A stretch of 6,759 bases of DNA from CANKHA01 sp035652315 (GCA_035652315.1 DASREA010000019.1:1-6759); one strand, 5' to 3'. Numbered from the stretch's first letter, positions 1-5,575 are shown. Translations and numbers: made by a program. Notes: generated by a model from the sequence alone, not told the origin.

Positions 1-1086
1 TACGAGCGCGCCGGCTATCGCCGCATCGCGCCGCCGCTGCTGCAGCCGGCGGAGCCGTTCCTCGACCTTTCCGGCGAGGACATCCGCAAGCGCATGTTCT
101 TGACCGCCGACCCGGCGGGCCACGAACTGTGCCTGCGCCCCGATCTTACCATTCCGGTGTCGCGCGCCTATCTCGCCTCGGCCGCGGCGGGCAAGCCGAT
201 GGGCTATTGCTACCTCGGGGCGGTGTTCCGTCACCGCCGCGACGCGCCAAGCGAATTCCTGCAGGCGGGCATCGAAAGCTTCGGCCGCACGGACACCGCG
301 GCGACCGACGCCGAGATGGTGGCGCTCGGCCTGGAGGCGGCGACGCATTACGGCATGAAGGCGCCCGACATCCGCATGGGCGACGTCGGCCTCTTCGCCG
401 CGCTGCTCGAAGCGTTGAAGCTCGCCCCGGCCTGGAAGCGCCGGCTGATGAAGGATTTCAACCGCAAGAAAAGCCTGGCGCAGGATCTCGACCGGCTGAC
501 GCTTTCGACCGCCAACGGCCAGGCCGAATATCAGGGCGTGCTGGCGGCGCTGGCCGGCGCCGATCCCGAAGGCGCGCATGCGCTCGTGACCGACCTTCTT
601 TCGATTGCCGGCATCACCGCCGTGGGCGGCCGCAGCGTCGGCGAGATCGCCGACCGTTTTCTCGAACAAGCGGCGCTCGGCGCCTCGGCCTCGCTGCCGC
701 GGGAGACGCGCCAGGTGATCGAGACATTTTTGACCGTTTCCGGCGATCCCGACGAAGTGGCGGCGAAGCTGCGCGAACTCGCGGCGGCGGCCTCGGCTCC
801 GGGGCTCGGCCCGGCGATCGATCTTCTGGAAAGCCGCACCGGATTTCTCGCCGCGCGCGGCGTCGACGTCTCGCGCATCCGCTTCGCCACCGCCTTCGGC
901 CGCGGCGTCGATTATTACACCGGCGTGGAATTCGAACTGCACGATGCGACGACGAGCGCCGACGAGCCGCTGGTGGCGGGCGGGCGCTATGACGGACTGC
1001 TGACGCGGCTCGGCGCGCCCGCGCCCATTCCCGCGGTCGGCTTCGCGGCATGGATCGAGCGGCTTTCCGACGGAGGCGCGGCATGA
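1..1086 (+). CDS. hisZ: ATP phosphoribosyltransferase regulatory subunit HisZ (5' end missing)
   Basis: HisZ is a histidyl-tRNA synthetase paralogue without aminoacylation activity that partners HisG in the first step of histidine synthesis and senses histidine. The frame is open from base 1, so the true start lies outside the window; 361 residues are visible and the first in-window ATG (94) is internal. Class II synthetase-like signatures are readable: LRPDLTIPVSRAY (motif 2 region), YLGAVFRHRR followed by FLQAGIESFG, then FGRGVDYYTG and the GGRYDGLL glycine motif near the C-terminus. A true HisRS would carry an anticodon-binding domain of roughly 90 residues after GGRYDGL; here the protein ends about 30 residues later, which favours HisZ over HisS. 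The stop overlaps the hisG start (ATGA), so the two are probably co-translated. The call is firm; only the N-terminus is unknown. Confidence 0.95.
   Translation, partial: YERAGYRRIAPPLLQPAEPFLDLSGEDIRKRMFLTADPAGHELCLRPDLTIPVSRAYLASAAAGKPMGYCYLGAVFRHRRDAPSEFLQAGIESFGRTDTAATDAEMVALGLEAATHYGMKAPDIRMGDVGLFAALLEALKLAPAWKRRLMKDFNRKKSLAQDLDRLTLSTANGQAEYQGVLAALAGADPEGAHALVTDLLSIAGITAVGGRSVGEIADRFLEQAALGASASLPRETRQVIETFLTVSGDPDEVAAKLRELAAAASAPGLGPAIDLLESRTGFLAARGVDVSRIRFATAFGRGVDYYTGVEFELHDATTSADEPLVAGGRYDGLLTRLGAPAPIPAVGFAAWIERLSDGGAA
1072..1085 (+). promoter_or_regulatory. hisG ribosome binding site and ATGA start/stop overlap
   Basis: GGAGG at 1072-1076 lies six bases before the ATG at 1083, whose last two bases are shared with the hisZ TGA stop. 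This fixes the hisG start at 1083 and argues against the longer in-frame ATG at 1050, which would add eleven Arg-rich residues lying in hisZ coding sequence. The arrangement suggests translational coupling that keeps HisZ and HisG in balance. Confidence 0.85.
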
Positions 1087-2054
1087 GCGCGCCTCTCGTC
1101 ATCGCCGTGCCGTCGAAAGGCCGCCTGCAAGACAACGCGGAAGCCTTCTTCGCCCGCGCCGGACTCGATCTCGTCAAGCCGCGCGGGGCGCGCGACTACC
1201 GCGGCACGATCGCCGGGCTCGACCATGTGGAAGTCGCCTATCTCTCGGCGGCGGAAATCACCGCCGCGCTCGGCCAGGGCGCGGTGCATCTCGGCATCAC
1301 CGGCGAGGACCTCCTGCGCGAAATGATCCCGCAGACCGACGCGCGCGTGGTGCCGCTGGAGGGGCTCGGCTTCGGCTTCGCCAATGTGGTGGTGGCGGTG
1401 CCGCAGGCCTGGATCGACGTGCGCAGCATGGCCGATCTCGACGACGTGGCCACCGCCTTCCGCCTGCGCAACGACCGCAAGATGCGGGTGGCGACCAAAT
1501 ACGTGAACCTGACGCGGCGCTTTTTCGCCGAGCAGGGCATCACCGACTACCGCATCGTCGAGAGCGCCGGCGCCACCGAAGGCGCGCCGGCGGCCGGCTC
1601 CGCCGAGCTGATCGTGGACATCACCACGACGGGCGCGACGCTCGCCGCCAACGGGCTGAAAGTGATCGACGACGGCGTGATCTTGCGCTCGCAGGCCAAT
1701 CTCGTCGCCGCGCGCAAGGCGAATTGGGACGCGGCGGCGCGGGAAACCGCGCGCGTCATCCTCGACCGCATCGCCGCACAGGCGCGCGCCAGCCAATCCC
1801 GCGAAGTGCGCACGCGGCTGCCGCGCTGCGATGAAGCTTTCCTCGCTGCCGTGAAGGAGCGCTTCGGCGCGCTCGCCGCCTTCGGTCTGCCGGCGGCGTC
1901 CGGCGTGCTGACGTTGCACTGCCCGGCCGGTGCCGTGCATGCGCTGGCGAATTTTCTGCGCGAGGCCGGCGCCGACGGTGTCTCGGTGGGCCGGCTCGAT
2001 TACGTCTTCGCGCGCGACAATCCGCTTTACGCCAAGCTTGAGGCGGGGTTGTAA
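1083..2054 (+). CDS. hisG: ATP phosphoribosyltransferase catalytic subunit HisG, with ACT-like C-terminal region
   Basis: HisG condenses ATP with PRPP to give phosphoribosyl-ATP, the committed cytoplasmic step of histidine synthesis. The 323-residue product opens with the typical LVIAVPSKGRL strand-loop and has GAVHLGITGEDLL near residues 66-78. The family signature spans about 163-187 (GATEGAP, then SAELIVDI, then TTTGATL), and its end forms the PRPP-binding loop. Short HisG enzymes that need HisZ are usually about 205-230 residues; this one continues to 323. The tail from about 230 resembles the ACT/PII-like HisG_C domain of long-form enzymes: it has the RIAAQARASQSREV helix and later ALANFLREAGADGVSVGRL, comparable with the E. 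coli KLKALGASSILVLPIEK region. Such lengths are, as I recall, usual in Bradyrhizobium relatives. The gene is coupled to hisZ and converges on the GtrA gene. Confidence 0.95.
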   Translation: MSAPLVIAVPSKGRLQDNAEAFFARAGLDLVKPRGARDYRGTIAGLDHVEVAYLSAAEITAALGQGAVHLGITGEDLLREMIPQTDARVVPLEGLGFGFANVVVAVPQAWIDVRSMADLDDVATAFRLRNDRKMRVATKYVNLTRRFFAEQGITDYRIVESAGATEGAPAAGSAELIVDITTTGATLAANGLKVIDDGVILRSQANLVAARKANWDAAARETARVILDRIAAQARASQSREVRTRLPRCDEAFLAAVKERFGALAAFGLPAASGVLTLHCPAGAVHALANFLREAGADGVSVGRLDYVFARDNPLYAKLEAGL

Positions 2055-2069
2055 CGCCGCCTTCGCGCC

Positions 2070-2140
2070 GGACCCGGAATCCAGACGCAATCTCAGCGCT
2101 CATTTCTGGATTCCGGCCTTCGGCCGGCTCCGGAATGACG
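2070..2140. repeat. Palindromic dispersed repeat, copy A (convergent hisG/gtrA gap)
   Basis: CCGGAATCCAGA (2074-2085) and TCTGGATTCCGG (2105-2116) form a perfect 12-bp inverted repeat. A second nested stem pairs ATTCCGG (2110-2116) with CCGGAAT (2130-2136) around a GGCCTTCGGCC core. The right part (TCTGGATTCCGG, then ATGACGA) matches the right part of the element at 5030-5120 in the same orientation. It fills most of the 90-bp gap between two convergent genes and could act as a bidirectional transcription stop, although no strong T-run follows. Elements of this wording are, as I recall, common between genes in Bradyrhizobium-like genomes. Confidence 0.7.
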
Positions 2141-2144
2141 AGAT

Positions 2145-2564
2145 TTATTTCGGCCGCGGGCGAAACACCACGAAATGCGACAGCGTGAAATTCACCGCGA
2201 AGCTCACGCCGATGGCGACGAGCTTGGCCCAGAGCACCGGCACGACATAGGACGCCGCCACCAGCGCCGCCGTGCTGACCGCGGCGCCCACCGCGCCCGA
2301 GGCGACGAAGGCGCCATAGGCGCGCCAAGTCAGCTTGCGCTCCGATTCCGCGGCGAAGGTCACGTGCGAATTCATCACATAGGAAAACGACACCGCCACC
2401 AGCCAGGCGAGGATATTGGCCGGCACCAGCGGCCAGCCGAGCAGCCGGTAGGCGGCGATGAAGACGCCGAAATCGACCACGGTGTTCACCGCGCCGATCA
2501 GCGCGAAGCTCGCGGCCTTGAAGAGCGTGGCGCGATTCTTCCGCGCGGCGGACGGGGATTCCAT
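2145..2564 (-). CDS. GtrA-family four-helix membrane protein
   Basis: This 139-residue inner-membrane protein has the GtrA/DPMS1-like pattern. A short basic N-terminus (ARKNRATLFK) precedes four hydrophobic segments at about 17-38, 48-66, 84-106 and 112-134. Conserved GtrA-type motifs are visible: FALIGAVNTVVDFGVF in helix 1, SFSYVMNSHVTFA after helix 2, and VSFAVNFTLSHFVVFR at the end. Family members are thought to help move or present polyprenyl-linked sugars for cell-surface glycans, and are often encoded beside a GT2 glycosyltransferase; none is present here. The chosen ATG follows a weak G-rich stretch (GCGGGG) directly upstream, so initiation may be poor. Its 3' end converges on hisG. 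The family call is confident; the substrate is unknown. Confidence 0.9.
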   Translation of the reverse strand: MESPSAARKNRATLFKAASFALIGAVNTVVDFGVFIAAYRLLGWPLVPANILAWLVAVSFSYVMNSHVTFAAESERKLTWRAYGAFVASGAVGAAVSTAALVAASYVVPVLWAKLVAIGVSFAVNFTLSHFVVFRPRPK

Positions 2565-2592
2565 CCCCGCCGCTTAGCATGACGCCCGCGGT

Positions 2593-2621
2593 AAAAGTAG
2601 TGGCCCCGGCGGAGCCACTAC
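2593..2621 (-). terminator. Rho-independent terminator of the Ser/Gly-rich protein gene
   Basis: On the minus strand GTAGTGGC (2621-2614) and GCCACTAC (2604-2597) make a perfect 8-bp stem around a 9-base loop, followed at once by TTTT (2596-2593) and A. It starts about 24 bases past the stop of the gene ending at 2645 and lies before the GtrA gene. It therefore separates these two genes transcriptionally and supports the reality of the upstream small gene. Confidence 0.75.
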
Positions 2622-2644
2622 CCGTTCGCAGAAAAGCGCTTCGC

Positions 2645-2971
2645 TTAGCAGGGCGGCAGATTGGAAGCGGCGGTGCTCGATCCCATGCTGCCGCTCGACG
2701 ACGGACTGCTGCTGGAGCTGCCGGCGCTGCCCATGGTCGAGCTGTTGCTCGATCCGCTGGACGAGCCATAGCTCGAGCCGGAAGACGACCCCGAACTGGC
2801 GGATTTCAGCCGCGGCTGGCCCGTCGACTTGTCGAGGCAATGAGTCGCCGGCGAAATGCTCGAGCTCGCGCCCGGCGACGAACTGCTGCCGCCCGAGGAT
2901 TGCGCCGCGGCGGCGATGACGCTTCCGCCCATGAAGGCAGCGGTCAGAAGTAGGATTTTTCCATTCGACAT
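2645..2971 (-). CDS. Secreted Ser/Gly-rich low-complexity protein, function unknown
   Basis: I do not recognise this 108-residue protein. The N-terminus is a clear Sec signal peptide: K5, then hydrophobic ILLLTAAFMGGSVIAAAA, with likely cleavage after A23 before Gln24. The mature chain (about 85 residues) has 39 serines, arranged as runs of two to five Ser separated by Gly, Pro, Tyr, Asn or Met (for example SSGSSSGSSYGSSSG at about 59-73). The only non-repetitive island is HCLDKSTGQPRLK (44-56). There are two cysteines, C45 and the C-terminal C108, which could form a disulfide in the periplasm or outside the cell. Evidence that it is real: AGGAG six bases before the ATG, a signal peptide in frame, and a dedicated hairpin terminator. 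Nothing shows its role; a surface or extracellular linker-like protein is a guess. Confidence 0.75.
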   Translation of the reverse strand: MSNGKILLLTAAFMGGSVIAAAAQSSGGSSSSPGASSSISPATHCLDKSTGQPRLKSASSGSSSGSSYGSSSGSSNSSTMGSAGSSSSSPSSSGSMGSSTAASNLPPC

Positions 2972-2977
2972 TGGACG

Positions 2978-2982
2978 CTCCT
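2978..2982 (-). promoter_or_regulatory. Shine-Dalgarno site of the Ser/Gly-rich protein gene
   Basis: The minus strand reads AGGAG, followed by six bases and the ATG at 2971. This is one of the clearest ribosome binding sites in the window and fixes the start of the small secreted protein. Confidence 0.7.
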
Positions 2983-3009
2983 GTGCTGAAACGTCCCCCC
3001 GGCACGCTG

Positions 3010-3038
3010 AATCTAGGGCCGCTGCCGGGTTCCCACAA
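3010..3038 (-). promoter_or_regulatory. Possible promoter of the Ser/Gly-rich protein gene
   Basis: On the minus strand TTGTGG (3038-3033), a 17-base spacer and TAGATT (3015-3010) resemble a weak sigma-70 promoter about 40 bases before the start codon. The hexamers match consensus at three and four of six positions, so this is only a candidate. The rest of the 2972-3157 gap holds a 16-bp palindrome (GCTCGCG, CA, CGCGAGC at 3093-3108) and an imperfect hairpin with CGTATC/GATACG ends (3118-3149) just past the L,D-transpeptidase stop; neither is followed by a T-run. Confidence 0.3.
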
Positions 3039-3157
3039 ATCGAATATTTCTACGGAAAAGGGGAACCATGCGCCGCGCTCGGGGTTTGCGGTGCTCGCGC
3101 ACGCGAGCGCTGCCGGGCGTATCATGCGCCACGACGGTGCGGCGATACGGCGCGCTA

Positions 3158-4009
3158 TTACATCACCACGACTTTGGCCCCGACTTTCACGCGGTCATAC
3201 AGATCGATGACGTCTTCGTTGCGCAGGCGAATGCAGCCGGACGAGACGTTCTGGCCGATCGTCCACGGCTCGTTCGAACCATGGATGCGGTAGAGCGTCG
3301 AGCCGATATAGAGAGCGCGCGCGCCGAGCGGGTTGTCGGGGCCGCCGGCCATGAAATGCGGCAGGTCCGGCCGCCGCTGCAGCATGTCGTCCGGCGGGAT
3401 CCAATCCGGCCATTCGCGCTTCGCGGTAATGTGATGCACCCCGGCCCAGGTGAAGCCGGGACGCCCGACGCCGATGCCGTAGCGCAGCGCCTTGTGGCCT
3501 TCCTCGACGAGATAAAGAAAATGCTCCGGCGTGTTGACGATGATGGTGCCGGGCTTTTCGTCGCCGTTATAGGCCACCGTGTGTTTCTGAAATCGGCTGT
3601 CGAGCGGCGCGGCCGAAGGCGGCAGCGAAGCCTGGACGACCGGCGGCGGCGCGGCGGGCGCCGGCGCATAGACCGGATAGAGCGGTTGCGGCTGCATCGG
3701 CAGGGCGGCGACTTGCGGCGCCGCCGGCGGGGCGACGGCGAGGCCATGGCGGGTTCGGCCGCCGCTGAAAACGAATTCGATGAAGCCGCCGCCGAGATCG
3801 GCGCGCGGCGGCTCCGCATAAGCCGGAACGGCGGCCACCTGCGGTGCCGGCGCGGCGTACTGCGGCGCCGGCGCCGGTGCGGCATATCGCGCCTGCGGCG
3901 CCGGCGGGGCGTAATAATTGCCGTAGGGATTTACCGGCATCGGCTGCGCCAGCGCCGAGGACAATCCGGCGGCGGTCGCGGCGAGCGCGGCCCAGATGAA
4001 ACGCAGCAT
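3158..4009 (-). CDS. Periplasmic L,D-transpeptidase (YkuD family) with Pro/Ala-rich linker
   Basis: L,D-transpeptidases use a catalytic Cys to make 3-3 peptidoglycan cross-links or to attach proteins to peptidoglycan in the periplasm. The 283-residue product starts with a signal peptide (MLRFIWAALAATAAG, cleavage near SALA-QP). A Pro/Ala/Tyr/Gln-rich stretch with YAAPAP repeats runs to about residue 135, probably a flexible spacer. A YkuD domain then occupies about 153-283. Catalytic signatures are LYRIHGSNEP (His243) and GQNVSSGCIRLRN (Cys259); the residue before the Gly-Cys is Ser rather than the often quoted His, a variant I recall as common in proteobacterial homologues. The start is ambiguous: ATG at 4009 was chosen because it opens directly with the signal peptide, but an in-frame GTG at 4024 would add five residues, and neither has a strong ribosome site. 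It is transcribed divergently from the CheZ-like gene. Confidence 0.9.
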   Translation of the reverse strand: MLRFIWAALAATAAGLSSALAQPMPVNPYGNYYAPPAPQARYAAPAPAPQYAAPAPQVAAVPAYAEPPRADLGGGFIEFVFSGGRTRHGLAVAPPAAPQVAALPMQPQPLYPVYAPAPAAPPPVVQASLPPSAAPLDSRFQKHTVAYNGDEKPGTIIVNTPEHFLYLVEEGHKALRYGIGVGRPGFTWAGVHHITAKREWPDWIPPDDMLQRRPDLPHFMAGGPDNPLGARALYIGSTLYRIHGSNEPWTIGQNVSSGCIRLRNEDVIDLYDRVKVGAKVVVM

Positions 4010-4041
4010 CGACGTACTCGGCACTTTTCGTCGTTACCCAG

Positions 4042-4060
4042 CGCGGACCGAAAGTCCGCG
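4042..4060. repeat. Perfect inverted repeat in the leader of the L,D-transpeptidase gene
   Basis: CGCGGAC (4042-4048) and GTCCGCG (4054-4060) form a 7-bp stem around CGAAA. It lies between the likely -10 box (4074-4079) and the start codon of the minus-strand L,D-transpeptidase gene, so it would sit in the 5' untranslated RNA or act as a dimeric operator. On the plus strand it is followed only by TTTC, too weak for a convincing terminator. Confidence 0.55.
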
Positions 4061-4073
4061 TTTCAGCACGCCG

Positions 4074-4104
4074 AGTATAGGTTCAAACTCGACCGATTGG
4101 TTAA
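4074..4104 (-). promoter_or_regulatory. Likely L,D-transpeptidase promoter overlapping a CtrA-like half-site
   Basis: On the minus strand TATACT (4079-4074) matches the -10 consensus at five of six positions. The -35 position 17 bases upstream has no TTGACA but lies within TTAACCAA (4104-4097), one base away from the CtrA half-site TTAACCAT. A poor -35 box replaced by an activator site is typical of activated promoters, and CtrA boxes often overlap -35. The predicted leader is about 60 bases. The -10 box is well supported; the activator is an inference. Confidence 0.4.
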
Positions 4105-4177
4105 GACAGGCGTTCACCTTGTTCGTGCACGCGGCGTTCAGCGACATAGGGTTTACAGCGCTTTAACGGCGCGCCGC

Positions 4178-4185
4178 ATGGTTAA
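4178..4185 (-). promoter_or_regulatory. Exact CtrA-type half-site TTAACCAT in the divergent region
   Basis: The minus strand reads TTAACCAT, the half-site known for CtrA in Caulobacter and relatives. Related motifs lie at 4097-4104 (TTAACCAA) and at 4163-4166 and 4218-4221 (TTAA). No pair has the seven-base spacing of the full TTAA-N7-TTAA box. The site is 87 bases before the CheZ-like start. I saw no convincing sigma-70 or sigma-54 promoter for that gene. Confidence 0.3.
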
Positions 4186-4271
4186 GCGGAAGTTGCGCCA
4201 CTTGCATGCACCGCGTGTTAAGCCGCGCCGATTAGAAAAGCTGCATCCGACAGGGAGCGGCAAAAGCGACG

Positions 4272-4991
4272 ATGGCGCTGCGGCGAAACGTATTTCGCAT
4301 CGAAGAATTGGCCGGGCTGCGGCCGGCGGCGGAGCCCGCCGCCGCGGGCACGGAAGTGGCGTTGCGTCATGCCGAGATCATGACCGAGCTGAGGGCGCTG
4401 CGGCAGCATCTCGCCGCGCGCGAGACCGCACAGGAACGGCGCAACAGCGCCGACAATGAAGCTTGCCGGATGGAGCTCGGCGCCATTCATGACGCCGTGC
4501 AACGCACCAAGCAGGAGATCGCCGCGATCCTGGTGAACGGCTTTGCCAACGCGGAGATGGGCCGCGTCAGCAACGAGCTGAAGGCGGTGATCGGCGGCTC
4601 GGAATCCGCCACGCACCGCATTCTCGAAGCCGGCGAGGAGATCGAGGAAGCCGCCAAGACGCTGGCGGCGGCGTTGCGCAACGTGCAGGACCAGGATCTG
4701 GCGCGCGACATCCTCGACCAGGTCACGCGCATTTTCGAGGCCTGCAATTTCCAGGATCTCACCGGCCAGCGCATCAGCAAGGTTTCCGCGACGATAAATT
4801 ACATCGAGGAGCGCCTGCACCGGCTGAGCGCGATCTGGGGCGGCGTCGATCAGCTCGGCGACCTGGTTCCCGCCGCGCGCGGCGAGCGCGCGCAGAACCG
4901 CCACCTATGTAACGGCCCGAAGCTCGAAGGCGACCTCGGCGATTACGTCTCGCAAAAAGAGATCGACGCGCTGTTCGCCCGCAGCGGGTGA
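4272..4991 (+). CDS. cheZ: CheZ-type chemotaxis phosphatase
   Basis: CheZ dephosphorylates CheY-P and so resets flagellar motor control in the cytoplasm. The 239-residue protein is mostly long amphipathic helices, consistent with the CheZ four-helix-bundle dimer. The decisive motif is ACNFQDLTGQRISKV (157-171): E. coli CheZ has DFQDLTGQ, where Asp143 and Gln147 are catalytic, and here these correspond to Asp162 and Gln166. The C-terminus also matches: LCNGP (212-216) parallels LLNGP, and SQKEIDALF (227-235) parallels the SQDQVDDLL tail that binds CheY. Both functional parts are therefore intact. The N-terminal 30 residues are Ala/Pro-rich and unlike E. coli. The ATG at 4272 follows AGGGAG (4252-4257), a distant ribosome site. 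No other chemotaxis gene is in the window, so its CheY partner must be encoded elsewhere. Confidence 0.88.
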   Translation: MALRRNVFRIEELAGLRPAAEPAAAGTEVALRHAEIMTELRALRQHLAARETAQERRNSADNEACRMELGAIHDAVQRTKQEIAAILVNGFANAEMGRVSNELKAVIGGSESATHRILEAGEEIEEAAKTLAAALRNVQDQDLARDILDQVTRIFEACNFQDLTGQRISKVSATINYIEERLHRLSAIWGGVDQLGDLVPAARGERAQNRHLCNGPKLEGDLGDYVSQKEIDALFARSG

Positions 4992-5029
4992 CGGGCCCTC
5001 GCAGCAAATCAGGGGAATGAAAACCAATC

Positions 5030-5120
5030 GTCATTCCGGGACGGCTCGGCATCCGGAAGCAGGCGCCACATTGCATCTGGATTCCGGGGTCGCTCGCTGC
5101 ACTCGCGCCCCGCCATGACA
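5030..5120. repeat. Palindromic dispersed repeat, copy B (convergent cheZ/arsN2 gap)
   Basis: This element of about 90 bp begins GTCATTCCGGGAC (5030-5042) and ends with ATGAC (5115-5119), so its ends are inverted. It contains TCTGGATTCCGG (5076-5087), identical to 2105-2116 in copy A and in the same orientation. It occupies most of the 140-bp gap between the convergent CheZ-like and acetyltransferase genes. No open reading frame with coding character is visible in it. The repeat is degenerate between copies, as expected of an old REP-like or MITE-like family. Confidence 0.65.
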
Positions 5121-5131
5121 ATGTCTTTGCG

Positions 5132-5575
5132 TCACGCCAGCGGCTTGGTCATGGCCACCGCCGAGGCCGGCGCGCCGCTGACCTCCGCCGTCTCGCGCAG
5201 GGCTTGCGGCAACGCCTCGCGCGGGCAGGGACGATAGCCGAGCCGCTCGAAAAAACCGGGCTCCGATGCCAGGAGCCAAACCGTGCGGCCGCCGCGCAGG
5301 CGCGCCTCCAATTCCAGCACCTCGACGATGCCGCGGCCGAAACCGCGCCGGCGCAACGGCGGCAGCGTCACAACCGAGCGCAGCAAGGCGGCGTCGCCGT
5401 GAATTTCCAGGCCGCCGAAGCCGACCGGACTGTCGTCGCTTTCGAAGCGCCAGAACAACGGACCGGAGGATTTCACGTCCTTGGTCGAAAGGCCGGCGCG
5501 CGCCAGCGCCGCGACCAAACCGTCGCGTTCCCATGCCATGATGGGAAGGCCGACCGGGCGCCGCCTTTCGCTCAC
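5132..5575 (-). CDS. arsN2: GNAT acetyltransferase, ArsN2-like
   Basis: This 147-residue GNAT N-acetyltransferase is read directly after arsC. The acetyl-CoA loop is LRRRGFGRG (74-82), an R-x-x-G-x-G motif. GGLEIHGDAALLRSVV (54-69) before it and the WLLASEPGFFERLGY segment (100-114) after it, with a closing SAVAMTKPL, fit the pattern I recall for ArsN2-type proteins of arsenic loci. The related ArsN1 acetylates organoarsenicals such as arsinothricin; the substrate of ArsN2 is, to my knowledge, not firmly settled. Start choice: GTG at 5575 overlaps the arsC stop as GTGA and has AAGGA six bases upstream (5586-5582). A longer ATG start at 5608 would add eleven residues inside arsC and is less likely. 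GNAT membership is certain; the ArsN2 label rests on motif likeness plus position. Confidence 0.85.
   Translation of the reverse strand: MSERRRPVGLPIMAWERDGLVAALARAGLSTKDVKSSGPLFWRFESDDSPVGFGGLEIHGDAALLRSVVTLPPLRRRGFGRGIVEVLELEARLRGGRTVWLLASEPGFFERLGYRPCPREALPQALRETAEVSGAPASAVAMTKPLA

Noticed and set aside
1..1086. Histidyl-tRNA synthetase (hisS) instead of hisZ
   Set aside because: The protein ends soon after GGRYDGL with no anticodon-binding domain, and it is coupled to hisG, which fits HisZ.
987..2090. Long minus-strand open frame (367 codons) opposite hisG
   Set aside because: The plus strand here is hisG with clear motifs; the antisense translation is Arg/His/Gly-rich without domain character, as expected from high-GC codon bias.
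1756..2769. Minus-strand open frame of 337 codons spanning the hisG end, repeat A, gtrA and part of the Ser-rich gene
   Set aside because: It runs out of frame through a recognised membrane-protein gene, a repeat and a terminator, and its product is Arg/Ala-rich with no motif.
3061..3087. GGAAC-N16-GGTT on the plus strand, like an EcfG general stress promoter (GGAAC-N16/17-CGTT)
   Set aside because: The -10 part differs from consensus, and no plus-strand gene follows for over 1.1 kb, so it is probably chance.
3093..3149. Terminator for the L,D-transpeptidase gene
   Set aside because: A 16-bp palindrome and an imperfect hairpin are present downstream of the stop, but no T-run follows on the minus strand, so intrinsic termination cannot be supported.
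3158..4009. Inactive YkuD domain because the usual SHGC reads SSGC
   Set aside because: The catalytic Cys, the preceding HG motif and the CIR triplet are intact, and Ser in place of His at this position is, as I recall, frequent in active-looking homologues.
4097..4225. A full CtrA box (TTAA-N7-TTAA) in the divergent region
   Set aside because: The TTAA motifs are 15 or more bases apart and none has the seven-base spacing; only half-sites are claimed.
3068..4459. Plus-strand open frame of 463 codons
   Set aside because: It lies opposite the L,D-transpeptidase gene and then out of frame into cheZ; the product is extremely Arg-rich and crosses the divergent promoter region.
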